Assembly (NCBI RefSeq): GCF_001425085.1
Contig: NZ_LMDN01000001.1
Location: 1,142,550 to 1,206,549, forward strand
Direction of reading: 5' to 3'
Length of the DNA: 64,000 nt
Origin: Leifsonia sp. Root4
GTDB lineage: Bacteria; Actinomycetota; Actinomycetes; Actinomycetales; Microbacteriaceae
Positions 17,601 to 25,363 of the stretch are shown in pieces. Within the stretch, counting starts at the first letter, position 1. Every line of letters begins with the position of its first letter. The notes under the pieces are model-generated. The model did not search any database, had not been told where the DNA came from, and saw nothing but the letters and a program-made list of their open reading frames with translations. The position numbers and the translations under genes are program-made.

Positions 17601-19642
17601 CCGAATGCGGCATAGCCGCCCGATGCGTCAACGTTCGCCTCCGTGCCCTTCTCGATCAGCGCCGCGTAGGCGCCGGTGGTCGTGCCGAAGCTCGAACCGA
17701 CGACCCGGACCGTGAGGCCGGAATCCGCCGTGGCCGATGACACCGTCGTCGCAATGCTCGGGGACGGAGCCACGACCGACGGGAACACCGCATCCCACTG
17801 ACCGGACGACGGGGCGATATCGGCCCGCGCGTAGATCGTGTCGGCGTTCGGGAGGGAGTGCTGCTTCCAGATCAGGACCTCGTACTGCTTGGAGCGATCC
17901 AGCTTGGCGGTCGGAGCGACGAGCGTCTTGTCGAACGCACCCCCGGCGATCGATGCGGGCCAGTACTCCATCGCGACGAAGCCGGAACCGGCGGTCACCG
18001 ACGACTCGGTGCCCTTCTCGATGATCGCCGCGTAGGCCGATGTGGTCGCGCCGAAGCTCGATCCGACGAGACGCACCGACAGGCCGGTCGCTTCTGAGGC
18101 CGCAGCGACAGTCGCCGCAACGCTCGGGGACGGAACCACGACGGGCGGGAACACGGCGTTCCACTGGGCGTTGCTCGGGGTGACGGCCGCGCGGGCGTAG
18201 ATCGTGTCGGCGTTCGGGAGCGTGTGCTCCTTCCAGATCACGACCTCGTACTGCTTGCTGCGGTCCAGCTTGGCGGTCGGGGCGACGAGCGTCTTGTCCA
18301 ACGCGCCCGCAACGATCCCGCCCCGCAGGTACTCCATGGCGATGAAGCCAGAACCGGCGGTCACCGACGACTCGGTGCCCTTCTCGATGATCGCGGCGTA
18401 GGCCGATGTGGTCGCGCCGAATCCAGAACCGACGACGCGCACGCCCAGCCCGGACTCCGCCGAGGCGGAGTCGACGGATGCCGTGATCGTCGGGGTGACG
18501 ACCTTCGGCGCGAAGGTGATCGGGGTGAACGTCTCGAACTGGGCCGCCTTGGCGCCGCTGCCCGAGTAGGTGTAAATGCCGTAGCCCGTGCCGGGGTTCT
18601 TCGTGAACTCCTCAGAAACCGACAAGGTCGCCTCGAAGGTGCCATCGGCCTTCAGCTCGATCGCACCGGCGTTCGTGCCGCCGATCGATGCCATGTCAGC
18701 GGCCGGAACGGCCCACTTCTGATCAGCGACCACGCGCGACGCCGACGGCGCAGACTCGGACGGCTTCCACACATCCGCGAAACGACCGAACACGACGTAG
18801 GAACCGGCGAACTTGCCGGCCAGCGGCGGGCGAGTGCCCGAGGTGGCGTCACCGGCAACGAAACCAGTACCGGTCACCGTGACCGTCTCACCGGCCGCGT
18901 TCAGGCCATCCGTCTTCGACACCGGCGTCGGCGCGACGGCGGGCGGGAACAGCGCGTCCCACTGCTCGGTCGTCGGAGCGACGTCGGCGCGGGCGTAGAT
19001 CGTGTCGGCGTTGGGGGCCGAGTGGCCCTGCCAGACGATGACCTCGTACAGCTTGGTGCGGTCGAGGGCGGTGGTCGCCGCGACGAGTGACTTGTCGAAT
19101 GCGCCGTCGACGATGGCGCCGGGCGTCATCCAGTAGCCGAAGGCCGTGTAGCCGCCGGAGGCGCCGACGGCAGCCTCCGTGCCCTTCTCGATCAGCGCAC
19201 CATACGCGCCGGTCGTGGCGCCGAAGCCGGATCCGACGACCCGGACGGTGAGCCCGGCCTCCTCGGATGCCGAGTCCACCGTGACGGCGAGCGCGGCGAC
19301 GTCGGCGACGAGCGGGGCTGCGTCGGGCGTCTCCTCGGCCGGCGGAGCCGCCTCGGGGGCCGGAGCGGCCGCGTCCTGCGGCGCATCGGCGGCCGGCTCA
19401 TCGGTGACGCTCTCTGTCGGCGTCGCGTCGGCAGGGGCCGTCTCCTCAGCCGGAGCCTGCTCAGCCGGCTGCTCCGCGAGCTGCTCTGCGGGCTGCTCTG
19501 CGGGCTGCTCGATCCCGGGCACCGCGGCGGTTGCGAACGCGGGCGCGGCCGTGGCGAGCGGAGCACCAAGCGCCAGGAGCGCGATCGTGAGAGTGGCTAG
19601 CCATCTCTGTGGGCGGGCACGGTGCTGCTGCAGTGTCTTCAC
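14678..19642 (-). CDS. Giant cell-surface HtaA-domain heme-acquisition protein
   Basis: A 1654-aa secreted, membrane-anchored protein. Residues 1-37 are a signal peptide. Residues ~40-115 are a Pro/Glu/Ala linker with EQPAEQ repeats. Four ~115-aa repeats (TVDSASEEAGLTVRVVGSGFG...PNADTIYARADVAP) lie at about 116-233, 390-505, 507-620 and 622-740. A different domain ending GYGIYTYSGSGAKAAQFETF sits between the first and second. Two bacterial Ig-like domains (about 745-835 and 1025-1115) alternate with three HtaA domains starting near 857, 1139 and 1426 (W-GV..SF..Y, VRFTGHHGALD). A transmembrane helix (about 1617-1640) and KRRR end the protein. HtaA domains bind heme at the surface of corynebacteria. 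Divergent hmuTUV and two DtxR boxes support this role. GTG start with GGAGAAG upstream. Confidence 0.88.
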   Translation of the reverse strand: MKTLQQHRARPQRWLATLTIALLALGAPLATAAPAFATAAVPGIEQPAEQPAEQLAEQPAEQAPAEETAPADATPTESVTDEPAADAPQDAAAPAPEAAPPAEETPDAAPLVADVAALAVTVDSASEEAGLTVRVVGSGFGATTGAYGALIEKGTEAAVGASGGYTAFGYWMTPGAIVDGAFDKSLVAATTALDRTKLYEVIVWQGHSAPNADTIYARADVAPTTEQWDALFPPAVAPTPVSKTDGLNAAGETVTVTGTGFVAGDATSGTRPPLAGKFAGSYVVFGRFADVWKPSESAPSASRVVADQKWAVPAADMASIGGTNAGAIELKADGTFEATLSVSEEFTKNPGTGYGIYTYSGSGAKAAQFETFTPITFAPKVVTPTITASVDSASAESGLGVRVVGSGFGATTSAYAAIIEKGTESSVTAGSGFIAMEYLRGGIVAGALDKTLVAPTAKLDRSKQYEVVIWKEHTLPNADTIYARAAVTPSNAQWNAVFPPVVVPSPSVAATVAAASEATGLSVRLVGSSFGATTSAYAAIIEKGTESSVTAGSGFVAMEYWPASIAGGAFDKTLVAPTAKLDRSKQYEVLIWKQHSLPNADTIYARADIAPSSGQWDAVFPSVVAPSPSIATTVSSATADSGLTVRVVGSSFGTTTGAYAALIEKGTEANVDASGGYAAFGFWMTPGAIIGGSFDKTLVAPTTALDRGKQYEVIVWKGHTAPNADTIYARAALTPSDAQWNALFPTTPEPGAAATSTTLSVDKTAVVTGSTVTATAVIAPVSASGTVSFFNGVSVIAKDVAVKNGTATATVKLTAVGSASLTAVFTPAKPALFTGSTSAAVVVAVAAKPVTPPVVQKGELAWGVYGAFRDYVTGPIASGAITPVDGASAAGSAFLFAQAGGTVDLQAGKGTAEYAGGVRFTGHHGALDLTLSAPKLRLDSASRATLSVAVNGARVDFATVNLAAAGTSTDKGTTLVVDAPVTLSAAGATAFQDFYPAGTLLDPITVAFSTGTTEPAETIGTRTGLVVDTSAVTVGATVTLNATVTPATAQGSVIFAANGEQIGAPVRLADGAASATAVLRTVGDVALTARFVPDAGFAASSSAASTVTVTSGVVPPVTPPITPPTTPIVPPIVAPTVQGGSLSWGVSASFRDYLSKPATGGSITVDGGATSSGGAFQFGQSGGSFDQGSGTGTADYAGNVRFTGHGGILDLTFSNPSLSVAGPSSAILSLSVNGSRVDFATVDLGAASRSTLNGATVFSGAPVTLTAAGSSAFQGYYPAGRALDPLTVTIGAAAAAPAGSTGTVSTASVRTPAASDIPATPPATTGITLAPAVLAGLVAGGQISFEVDGFQPNETGIRVVIYSTPTVLAENLTADANGVVRWSGTLPATLTGEHTLTVQGSISKGIVLTIPERTVAGSCAVSGATLDWGFKASFLAYISSGIANGGWELSGGTTEADGLFHWADGSGSIDAETGSGLVNYSGGIRFTGHDGALDTTIANPRIELVSATEGYLVLDVTGTTQQGEPIAAQAVRFGSLALGDGSLQVTESGITGTDIAAELTDAGAAAFGTYPAGDALDPVSFTLPTADCAVVAEEAVAAETGAGDTEATATSADTAEQGVDWIVWILAAALAAAVAVIVVLLVKRRRAGAGASAE

Positions 19643-19730
19643 GACGCGGCTTCTCCAGGCAAGAAGGAGCCCACGCAGGAACGGTCTTCGTTCACGTGGG
19701 CTGGATGTGGGATCAAACGCCGGAGCATGG

Positions 19731-19749
19731 TTAGCTAAGGCTTACCTAA
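19731..19749. promoter_or_regulatory. DtxR/IdeR iron box 1
   Basis: The 19-bp sequence, read on the minus strand as TTAGGTAAGCCTTAGCTAA, matches the DtxR/IdeR consensus closely and is a near palindrome. It lies 89 bp upstream of the HtaA start. Expected effect: repression by iron-loaded DtxR. Confidence 0.85.
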
Positions 19750-19780
19750 CCGTTGCAGATTCACAGCGAACTGTCAATTC

Positions 19781-19799
19781 TTAGCTTAGGCTATCCTTA
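19781..19799. promoter_or_regulatory. DtxR/IdeR iron box 2, overlapping hmuT promoter
   Basis: TTAGCTTAGGCTATCCTTA resembles the same consensus. It overlaps a TATCCT -10 box (19792-19797) that lies eight bases before the hmuT ATG, so bound DtxR would block this leaderless-type promoter. Confidence 0.8.
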
Positions 19800-19805
19800 G
19801 TTATC

Positions 19806-20963
19806 ATGATCTCCTCCGTTCCCCACTCCCCCGTGCGCCGTGCGCTGCGGGGCGGGGCACCCCTCGCTCTGGCCGTCATCCTGCTTGCGCTGACCGGGTG
19901 TGCGAGCACAACGGTCGCGGCGGAATCGCCGCGCGAGTGCGTGGCATCCGAGATCCCCCTCGCCGAGTTGACGGTGCTGGATGCGCCGCGCGACTGGGTC
20001 GGCCCCTCGACGGCCTGCCTGGCCGACGCCGGCATCACGGCCGTCGACAGCGCGTCGGAGCCGCAACTGCCCGTGACCGTCATCGACGACAAGGGCACCG
20101 AGGTGACGGTGACCGATGCCTCGCGCATTCTTGCGCTCGACGTCTCCGGCTCCCTCGCCGCGACCGTGTTCGGGCTCGGCCTCGGCGAGCAGGTCGTCGG
20201 CCGCGACAGCTCCACCGGCTTCGCCGAGGCGGCCGAGCTGCCCGTCGTGACCATGGGCGGCCACCAGCTCTCGGCCGAGCCGATCCTCGAGCTCGCCCCC
20301 ACCGTCATCCTCACCGACACCACGCTCGGCCCGCCCGCCGTACTCGCCCAGCTGCGCGATGCCGGCATCCCCGTCGTCATCACCACCTCAGAGCGCAGCA
20401 TCGACACCATCGGCACCGTGATCGAGCAGGTCGCCGCGGCGTTGGGAGTTCCGGATGCCGGCACGGAGCTCACCGAGCGCGTGCACGCCGAGCTGGCCGC
20501 CGTCACGGCCGAGATCGAGGGCATCGCCCCGGCGGACGCCGCAGACCGGCCGCGCATGCTCTTCCTCTACGTGCGTGGCAGCGCCGGCGTCTACTACCTC
20601 TTCGGCGAGGAGTCGGGGGCCGACGCGCTGATCACGAGCATCGGTGGCGTCGACGTCGCCGGCGAGATCGGCTGGCAGGGCATGCGCCCGGTGACGGCCG
20701 AGGCGCTCGTCGAGGCCGCGCCCGACCTCGTGCTGGTGATGACCAAGGGTCTGGAGTCGGTCGACGGCGTCGAGGGCCTCCTCGAGAGCATCCCCGCGCT
20801 GGCGAGCACGCCGGCCGGGGTGAACCGCCGGATCGTCGACATGAGCGACACCGAGATTCTGAGCTTCGGCCCGCGCACGCCGCAGGTGCTTGAAGCGCTG
20901 GCGCGCGCCGTCTACGCGCCGGAGCAGTCCGGCCCGGTCGCGGCCGAGGCCACAGCCAAATGA
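19806..20963 (+). CDS. hmuT: Heme ABC transporter substrate-binding lipoprotein
   Basis: A 385-aa lipoprotein with lipobox LTGC (cysteine 32). The periplasmic-binding fold of the heme/siderophore class follows (ILALDVSGSLAATVFGLGLGEQVVGRD; LELAPTVILTDTTLGPPAVLAQLRDAGIPVV; VDMSDTEILSFGPRTPQVLEAL). It should receive heme from the HtaA surface protein and pass it to HmuUV. The ATG overlaps no ribosome site and lies directly after DtxR box 2. The stop overlaps the hmuU start (ATGA). A residue-level heme ligand (usually Tyr/His) cannot be fixed by eye; candidates are Y at about 259-260 in AGVYYLFGEE. Confidence 0.92.
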   Translation: MISSVPHSPVRRALRGGAPLALAVILLALTGCASTTVAAESPRECVASEIPLAELTVLDAPRDWVGPSTACLADAGITAVDSASEPQLPVTVIDDKGTEVTVTDASRILALDVSGSLAATVFGLGLGEQVVGRDSSTGFAEAAELPVVTMGGHQLSAEPILELAPTVILTDTTLGPPAVLAQLRDAGIPVVITTSERSIDTIGTVIEQVAAALGVPDAGTELTERVHAELAAVTAEIEGIAPADAADRPRMLFLYVRGSAGVYYLFGEESGADALITSIGGVDVAGEIGWQGMRPVTAEALVEAAPDLVLVMTKGLESVDGVEGLLESIPALASTPAGVNRRIVDMSDTEILSFGPRTPQVLEALARAVYAPEQSGPVAAEATAK

Positions 20964-22156
20964 CGATCAGCGAGACGCGCAGCGTCGCGAAAGGCGGCAG
21001 CCCAAACCAAGGAAACCTGCCCACCGAGAGCGATGCTGGCCGGGTTTCGACCCTTCGACAGGCTCAGGGCAGGCCAAGCTCAACCAGCGGGCTCCCGCTG
21101 ATTGAGCCTGTCGAAATCAAGCGGCTCCGTCGCAGGCGTGCTGTGCTGTTCGGCGCGCTCAGCGTCGCGCTCGTGCTCGTCTGTCTCGTCTCGGCCGGCA
21201 GCGGCCAGCTCACGATCCCGCCGAGCGAGGTCGTCGGCTCCGTGCTCCGGGCGCTCGGCCTCGACGTCGGCCCGGCCGCCAACCCCACCGGCGATGTCGC
21301 CCTCTGGACGATCCGCTTCCCGCGCATCGTGCTCGCACTGCTGATCGGCGCTGCCCTGGCGGCATCCGGCACCCTCATGCAGGCCGTGTTCTCGAACCCA
21401 CTGGCCGAGCCGAGCGTCGTCGGTGTCTCCTCCGGCGCGGCACTCGGCGCGGCCACCGCCATCGTCTTCGGCTGGACCTTCCTCGGCGAGTGGAGCGTGG
21501 CCCTGGCCGCCTTCATCGCCGGCCTGGCGACGACGCTCTTCGTCTACTTCGCCAGCCGCACACGCGGCAAGACCGAGGTCGTCACCCTCGTGCTCACCGG
21601 CATCGCGATCAACGCCTTCGCCGGCGCCGCACTGGCCTTGCTCACCTTCCTCGGCGACAGCGCATCGCGGGAGCAGATCATCTTCTGGCAGCTCGGCAGC
21701 CTGAACGGTGCGCGCTGGCAGCAGGTCGCGATCATCGCGCCACTCGTGCTGATCGGTCTGATCGTCGCGTTCAGCCTCGCCCGCACCCTCGACCTGTTCT
21801 CGCTCGGCGAGCGCGGGGCACGCCACCTCGGCGTCAACGTCGAGCTCGTGCGCATCGTCGTGATCGTCGTCGTGGCCGTTCTGGTCTCCGCCGCCGTCGC
21901 CTTCGCCGGCATCATCGCCTTCGTCGGCCTCGTCGTTCCCCACCTCATGCGCATGGTGCTCGGCCCGGCCCACCGCCCGCTGCTGATCGCGAGCGTACTC
22001 GGCGGCGCGCTGCTCATGGCCAGCGCCGACCTCGTCGCGCGCACCGCCGTGCCGATGGCCGATCTGCCCATCGGCATGCTCACCTCGCTCGTCGGCGGGC
22101 CGTTCTTCTTCTGGCTGCTCCGTCGCACGCGCCGCCGCTCTGGAGGCTGGGGATGA
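20960..22156 (+). CDS. hmuU: Heme ABC transporter permease with repeat-encoded N-terminus
   Basis: A 398-aa FecCD-type permease. From residue ~55 it has the usual nine to ten membrane helices with RFPRIVLALLIGAALAASGTLMQAVFSNPLAEPSVVGVSSGAALGA, GSLNGARW and FVGLVVPHLMRMVLGP. Residues 1-54 (from SETRSVAKGGSPNQGN to GLPLIEPVEIK) are not family sequence: they are the translation of a family-B element followed by family-A repeats. The ATG at 20960 overlaps the hmuT stop (ATGA) and is the only well-coupled start. The next in-frame candidate, GTG 21143, would delete the basic RLRRRR segment before helix 1. So the repeat appears to be inside the gene and translated. Confidence 0.9.
   Translation: MTISETRSVAKGGSPNQGNLPTESDAGRVSTLRQAQGRPSSTSGLPLIEPVEIKRLRRRRAVLFGALSVALVLVCLVSAGSGQLTIPPSEVVGSVLRALGLDVGPAANPTGDVALWTIRFPRIVLALLIGAALAASGTLMQAVFSNPLAEPSVVGVSSGAALGAATAIVFGWTFLGEWSVALAAFIAGLATTLFVYFASRTRGKTEVVTLVLTGIAINAFAGAALALLTFLGDSASREQIIFWQLGSLNGARWQQVAIIAPLVLIGLIVAFSLARTLDLFSLGERGARHLGVNVELVRIVVIVVVAVLVSAAVAFAGIIAFVGLVVPHLMRMVLGPAHRPLLIASVLGGALLMASADLVARTAVPMADLPIGMLTSLVGGPFFFWLLRRTRRRSGGWG
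20966..21121 (+). repeat. Family-B and family-A repeats inside hmuU coding sequence
   Basis: Head hairpin GACGC-gca-GCGTC at 20971-20983, then GAAAGGCGGCAGCC, CCAAGGAAACCTG and GAGCGATGCTGGCCGG. Family-A units in both orientations follow, at 21045-21080 and 21099-21118. The frame stays open through the whole block. Confidence 0.85.
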
Positions 22157-22986
22157 GCATCCGCGAGTCACTGACCGAGGTTCCGGATGCCGCGGCGCCC
22201 GCCGCGCCGAGCACTCCTGCCCCGAGCCTGGCCGCCCGCGGCCTGAGCGTCACCATCGACGGCGCCCGGCTGCTCGACGACGTCGACTTCGAGGCGCGCC
22301 CGGGCGAGTTGCACGCCCTGCTCGGCCCAAACGGTGCAGGCAAGTCAACGCTCCTCGGCGCCCTCGCCGGCGACGTGACACCGAGTGCCGGCACCGCGAG
22401 TCTCGACGGACGCCCGCTCGCCACATGGAAGCTGCGCGAACTCGCCCGCGTGCGCGCGGTGCTGTTGCAGCAGCACGAGGTGTTCTTCCCCTTCACCGTG
22501 CGCGAGGTCGTCGAGATGGGCCGGGCGCCCTGGCGGGGAACCGCCGCTGAGGATGACGACGAGCGGATGATCGCCGAGGCGATGGCGCTGACCGACATCA
22601 CGGCGCTCGCCTCACGGTCTGTTCCGTCACTCTCCGGCGGCGAGCGCGCCAGGGCCGCGCTCGCGCGGGTGCTGGCGCAGGGGGCGTCGACGCTGATGCT
22701 CGACGAGCCGACCGCCGCCCTCGACCTGAAACACCAAGAAGACGTGATGCGTCTGGCGCGGGAGCGCGCGGCATCCGGCGACACCGTGATCGTCGTGCTG
22801 CACGACCTCAACGTGGCCGCCGCGTACGCCGACAGGGTCACGCTGCTGCAGCGCGGCCGCGTCGTCGCCAGCGGGGAGCCGCGCGCGGTGCTGACCGCCG
22901 AGCGCATCGCCGCCGTCTACGGCCAGGCGGTCGAGGTGCTCGAGCACCCGCGCACGGGAACTCCGCTGATCCTGCCGCTGCGCTGA
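22153..22986 (+). CDS. hmuV: Heme ABC transporter ATP-binding protein
   Basis: A 277-aa ABC ATPase. Walker A is LLGPNGAGKSTLLGAL (about residue 56), Q-loop VLLQQHEVFFPFTVREVVEMGRAPW, signature SVPSLSGGERARAALARVLAQ, Walker B TLMLDEPTAALDLKHQ and switch histidine VVLHDLNVAA. The long FPFTV / MGR..W region is characteristic of HmuV-type heme transporters. The ATG overlaps the hmuU stop (ATGA), so hmuTUV is one tightly coupled operon under the DtxR-controlled promoter. The first ~25 residues (Pro/Ala-rich) are an extension. Confidence 0.94.
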   Translation: MSIRESLTEVPDAAAPAAPSTPAPSLAARGLSVTIDGARLLDDVDFEARPGELHALLGPNGAGKSTLLGALAGDVTPSAGTASLDGRPLATWKLRELARVRAVLLQQHEVFFPFTVREVVEMGRAPWRGTAAEDDDERMIAEAMALTDITALASRSVPSLSGGERARAALARVLAQGASTLMLDEPTAALDLKHQEDVMRLARERAASGDTVIVVLHDLNVAAAYADRVTLLQRGRVVASGEPRAVLTAERIAAVYGQAVEVLEHPRTGTPLILPLR

Positions 22987-23186
22987 CGCCGCGCACTCCG
23001 CTTGCTCGAGAGACCCCGCTTGCTCGAGACTCCGCTGGTCGAGTAGGCCGTCCACGGCCGTATCGAGACCGAGGCCCGCGCGAAATCGCAGCAGCATCGG
23101 TGACGGTTCTTGAGGCTGCCAAGGAGTGGGCTGCCGCCTTTCGCGACGCTGCGCCTCGCGCTACTCAACCAGCGGAATGGCGGCTG
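22987..23186. repeat. Families D and B downstream of hmuV
   Basis: 23037-23072 is a family-D hairpin (TCGAGTAGGCCG...CGGCCGTATCGAGACC), also at 55556, 55829 and 62276. 23090-23160 is a reverse-oriented family-B element with head arms CGCGAGGC/GCGTCGCG (one mismatch). No gene is supported here. Confidence 0.75.
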
Positions 23187-23546
23187 CTACAGCAGCGGGA
23201 GCTGCTCGGCGAGGTCGGCGCGCTGCCCGGAGGCGTGCACCGTGCCCGAGCCGAGCGCCTCTGCCCAGGGCAGCTCGCCCGTGGCGAGTTCCAGCCAGGT
23301 GGCGGCATCCGTCTCGATCACGTTCGGCGGGGTGCCTCGTGTGTGCCTCGGCCCCTCGATGCACTGCACGGCGCCGAACGGCGGAACGCGCACCTCGAGG
23401 GTGTTGCCGGGAGCCAGCTCGGCGAGCAGCTGCAGGGTGTAGCGCACGGCGAGGGCCCGGACGTCGCGGCTCGCCTCTGCCCGATCGGTTCGCCAGGCGG
23501 CGACGGCCGCCCGCCCCTGTGCGTCATCGATGCGTGCCCGTGCCAT
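23187..23546 (-). CDS. SCP2/sterol-carrier-like small protein
   Basis: A 119-aa cytoplasmic protein, MARARIDDAQGRAAVAAWRTDRAEASRDVRALAVRYTLQLLAELAPG, then VEVRVPPFGAVQCIEG-like strands and a C-terminal helix region with TDAATWLELATGELPWAEALGSGTVHASG. This matches the actinobacterial sterol carrier family protein that accompanies purine genes (for example next to purF-purM in mycobacteria). No enzymatic residues are visible; a lipid-binding role is inferred only from the family name. A TAGCGT box ends seven bases before the ATG on the minus strand. The open frame extends upstream into repeats, but that part is not real coding sequence. Confidence 0.75.
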   Translation of the reverse strand: MARARIDDAQGRAAVAAWRTDRAEASRDVRALAVRYTLQLLAELAPGNTLEVRVPPFGAVQCIEGPRHTRGTPPNVIETDAATWLELATGELPWAEALGSGTVHASGQRADLAEQLPLL

Positions 23547-23566
23547 GCCCCCAACGCTACCCGCCC

Positions 23567-23858
23567 GCGGTTTCGACAGGCTCAACCAGCGCGGCGCGCA
23601 GCGTCGCGAAAGGCGGCAGCCCACACCAAGGAAACCTCGTGACGGAGAGCGATGCTGGCCGGGTTTCGACAGGCTCAACCAGCGCGGCGCGCAGCGTCGC
23701 GAAAGGCGGCAGCCCCCACCAAGGAAGCCTCGTGGCGGAGAGCGATGCTGGCCGGGTTTCGACAGGCTCAACCAGCGGGGTGGGGCTCAACCAGCGGAGC
23801 GGGGCTCAACCGGCGGGGCCCGGGGCCGGGACCCCCGTTGATTGAGCCTGTCGAAATC
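23567..23858 (+). repeat. Tandem B-A repeat block before purD
   Basis: Two consecutive ~102-bp units (about 23570-23671 and 23672-23772) each consist of family A followed by a complete family-B element (head CGCGGCGC-gca-GCGTCGCG, tail GAGCGATGCTGGCCGG). More A copies lie at 23757-23780 and, inverted, at 23841-23857. No gene is present. The block sits between the SCP2-like gene and purD, which diverge, so any promoters must lie at its edges. Confidence 0.85.
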
Positions 23859-23899
23859 AGGGCGGACCGGCCGCGCGGGCGGGAGCACGCGGCATCCGG

Positions 23900-23911
23900 T
23901 AGCCTGAACCG
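23900..23911 (+). promoter_or_regulatory. Leaderless-type promoter of purD
   Basis: TAGCCT at 23900-23905, six bases, then the GTG at 23912. Confidence 0.55.
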
Positions 23912-25216
23912 GTGAGAATTCTGGTCCTCGGTTCCGGTGCCCGCGAGCACGCCATCATCACCGCCCTCCTGGCAGAGGAGCAGCGTGGCGGCGACGCCCA
24001 CGAGATCATCTCCGCGCCCGGCAATGCCGGCATCGCCGCGGATGCCGGCGCCGAACGCGCCGGCTCGATCAGCACCGTCGCCCTCGACGCCAACGACCCC
24101 GTCGCCGTGGCCGACTACGCCATGGACAACAACGTGCAGCTCGTTGTGATCGGCCCGGAGGCCCCACTGGTCGCCGGCGTCGCCGACGCGCTCCGCACCC
24201 GCGGCATCCCCGTGTTCGGGCCGGCCCAGGCCGCAGCCCAGCTCGAGGGATCGAAGACCTTCGCCAAGCGCATCATGGACGAGGCCGGCGTTCCCACCGG
24301 CCGCGCCGTGCGCGCAGGCAGCCTCGCCGAGGCGACCGCCGCCATCGACGAGTTCGGTGCGCCGTACGTCGTCAAGGCTGACGGCCTCGCAGCGGGCAAG
24401 GGCGTGCTCGTCACCGAGTCGCGCGACGCCGCCATCGGCCACGCCAGCCACTGGCTGCAGCACGGCAGCGTGCTGATCGAGGAGTTCCTCGACGGCCAGG
24501 AGGTCTCCCTCTTCTTCCTCAGCGACGGCCACAATGTGCTGCCGCTCTCCCCCGCCCAGGACTACAAGCGTCTCTCCGACGGCGACGCGGGCCCCAACAC
24601 CGGCGGCATGGGCGCGTACTCGCCGCTGCCCTGGCTCGACGCCGAGTTCGGCAGCGAGGCCGCCTTCGTCGACGAGGTGCAGCGCACGATCGCGCTGCCG
24701 ACCGTGCGCCGGCTCGCCGCCGAGCAGACGCCGTTCATCGGCCTGCTCTACTGCGGCCTGATCCTGACCTCACGCGGCATCCGCGTGATCGAGTTCAACG
24801 CCCGCTTCGGCGACCCGGAGACGCAGGTCGTGCTCCCCCGCCTCGTCACCCCGCTCTCGAGCCTGCTCTTCGACGCAGCCACCGGCGCACTCGGCGAGCG
24901 CGCGAACCCCGAGTTCTCGGCCGACGCCTGCGTCACCGTTGTGCTCGCCAGCGAGAACTACCCGGAGACGCCCGTGACCGGCCGCCCGATCACCGGGCTG
25001 GATGCCGCAGCCGCCGTCGACGGCGTGCACATCGCCCACGCCGCGACCGCCAGCCGCGACGGCGGCCTCGTCTCGACCGGTGGCCGCGTGCTCAACGTCG
25101 TCGCGACCGCGCCGGACTTCGCCGGCGCTCGCGCCCGCGCCTACGAGGCGCTCGGCCTCATTCAGCTCGAGGGCGCGCAGTTCCGCAGCGACATCGCCGC
25201 CCGCGTGGCGGAGTAA
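23912..25216 (+). CDS. purD: Phosphoribosylamine-glycine ligase
   Basis: A 434-aa ATP-grasp enzyme that makes GAR from phosphoribosylamine, glycine and ATP, the step after PurF. N-terminal Rossmann-like domain [18 protein letters not shown]-grasp region from about residue 110 ([52 protein letters not shown]); metal-binding [16 protein letters not shown] near residue 295; C-terminal B-domain [14 protein letters not shown]. Length is normal. GTG start directly after a -10 box, no ribosome site. A strong terminator follows. Confidence 0.96.
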   Translation: MRILVLGSGAREHAIITALLAEEQRGGDAHEIISAPGNAGIAADAGAERAGSISTVALDANDPVAVADYAMDNNVQLVVIGPEAPLVAGVADALRTRGIPVFGPAQAAAQLEGSKTFAKRIMDEAGVPTGRAVRAGSLAEATAAIDEFGAPYVVKADGLAAGKGVLVTESRDAAIGHASHWLQHGSVLIEEFLDGQEVSLFFLSDGHNVLPLSPAQDYKRLSDGDAGPNTGGMGAYSPLPWLDAEFGSEAAFVDEVQRTIALPTVRRLAAEQTPFIGLLYCGLILTSRGIRVIEFNARFGDPETQVVLPRLVTPLSSLLFDAATGALGERANPEFSADACVTVVLASENYPETPVTGRPITGLDAAAAVDGVHIAHAATASRDGGLVSTGGRVLNVVATAPDFAGARARAYEALGLIQLEGAQFRSDIAARVAE

Positions 25217-25241
25217 CCACGGCGCGAGCCGCACACCGCGC

Positions 25242-25284
25242 GTGAGGGCCGGGCCACCATACGGTGACCCGGCCCTCACTGTTT
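25242..25284. terminator. Bidirectional terminator between purD and GH5 gene
   Basis: A perfect 12-bp stem (25242-25253 with 25268-25279), 14-nt loop that can itself pair (CACC/GGTG), followed by TGTTT. Confidence 0.85.
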
Positions 25285-25363
25285 CATGCCGGGCTCGGCC
25301 CGAGCGGCGCCTGGACTCGGGCTGAGTCGGAGCAGGGCGCCGAAGCGCCGCGCCCCGACCCCG

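Noticed and set aside
23530-23841. Open frames in the purD-upstream repeats
   Set aside because: They repeat the same peptide with each DNA copy and carry no ribosome site; they are repeat translations.
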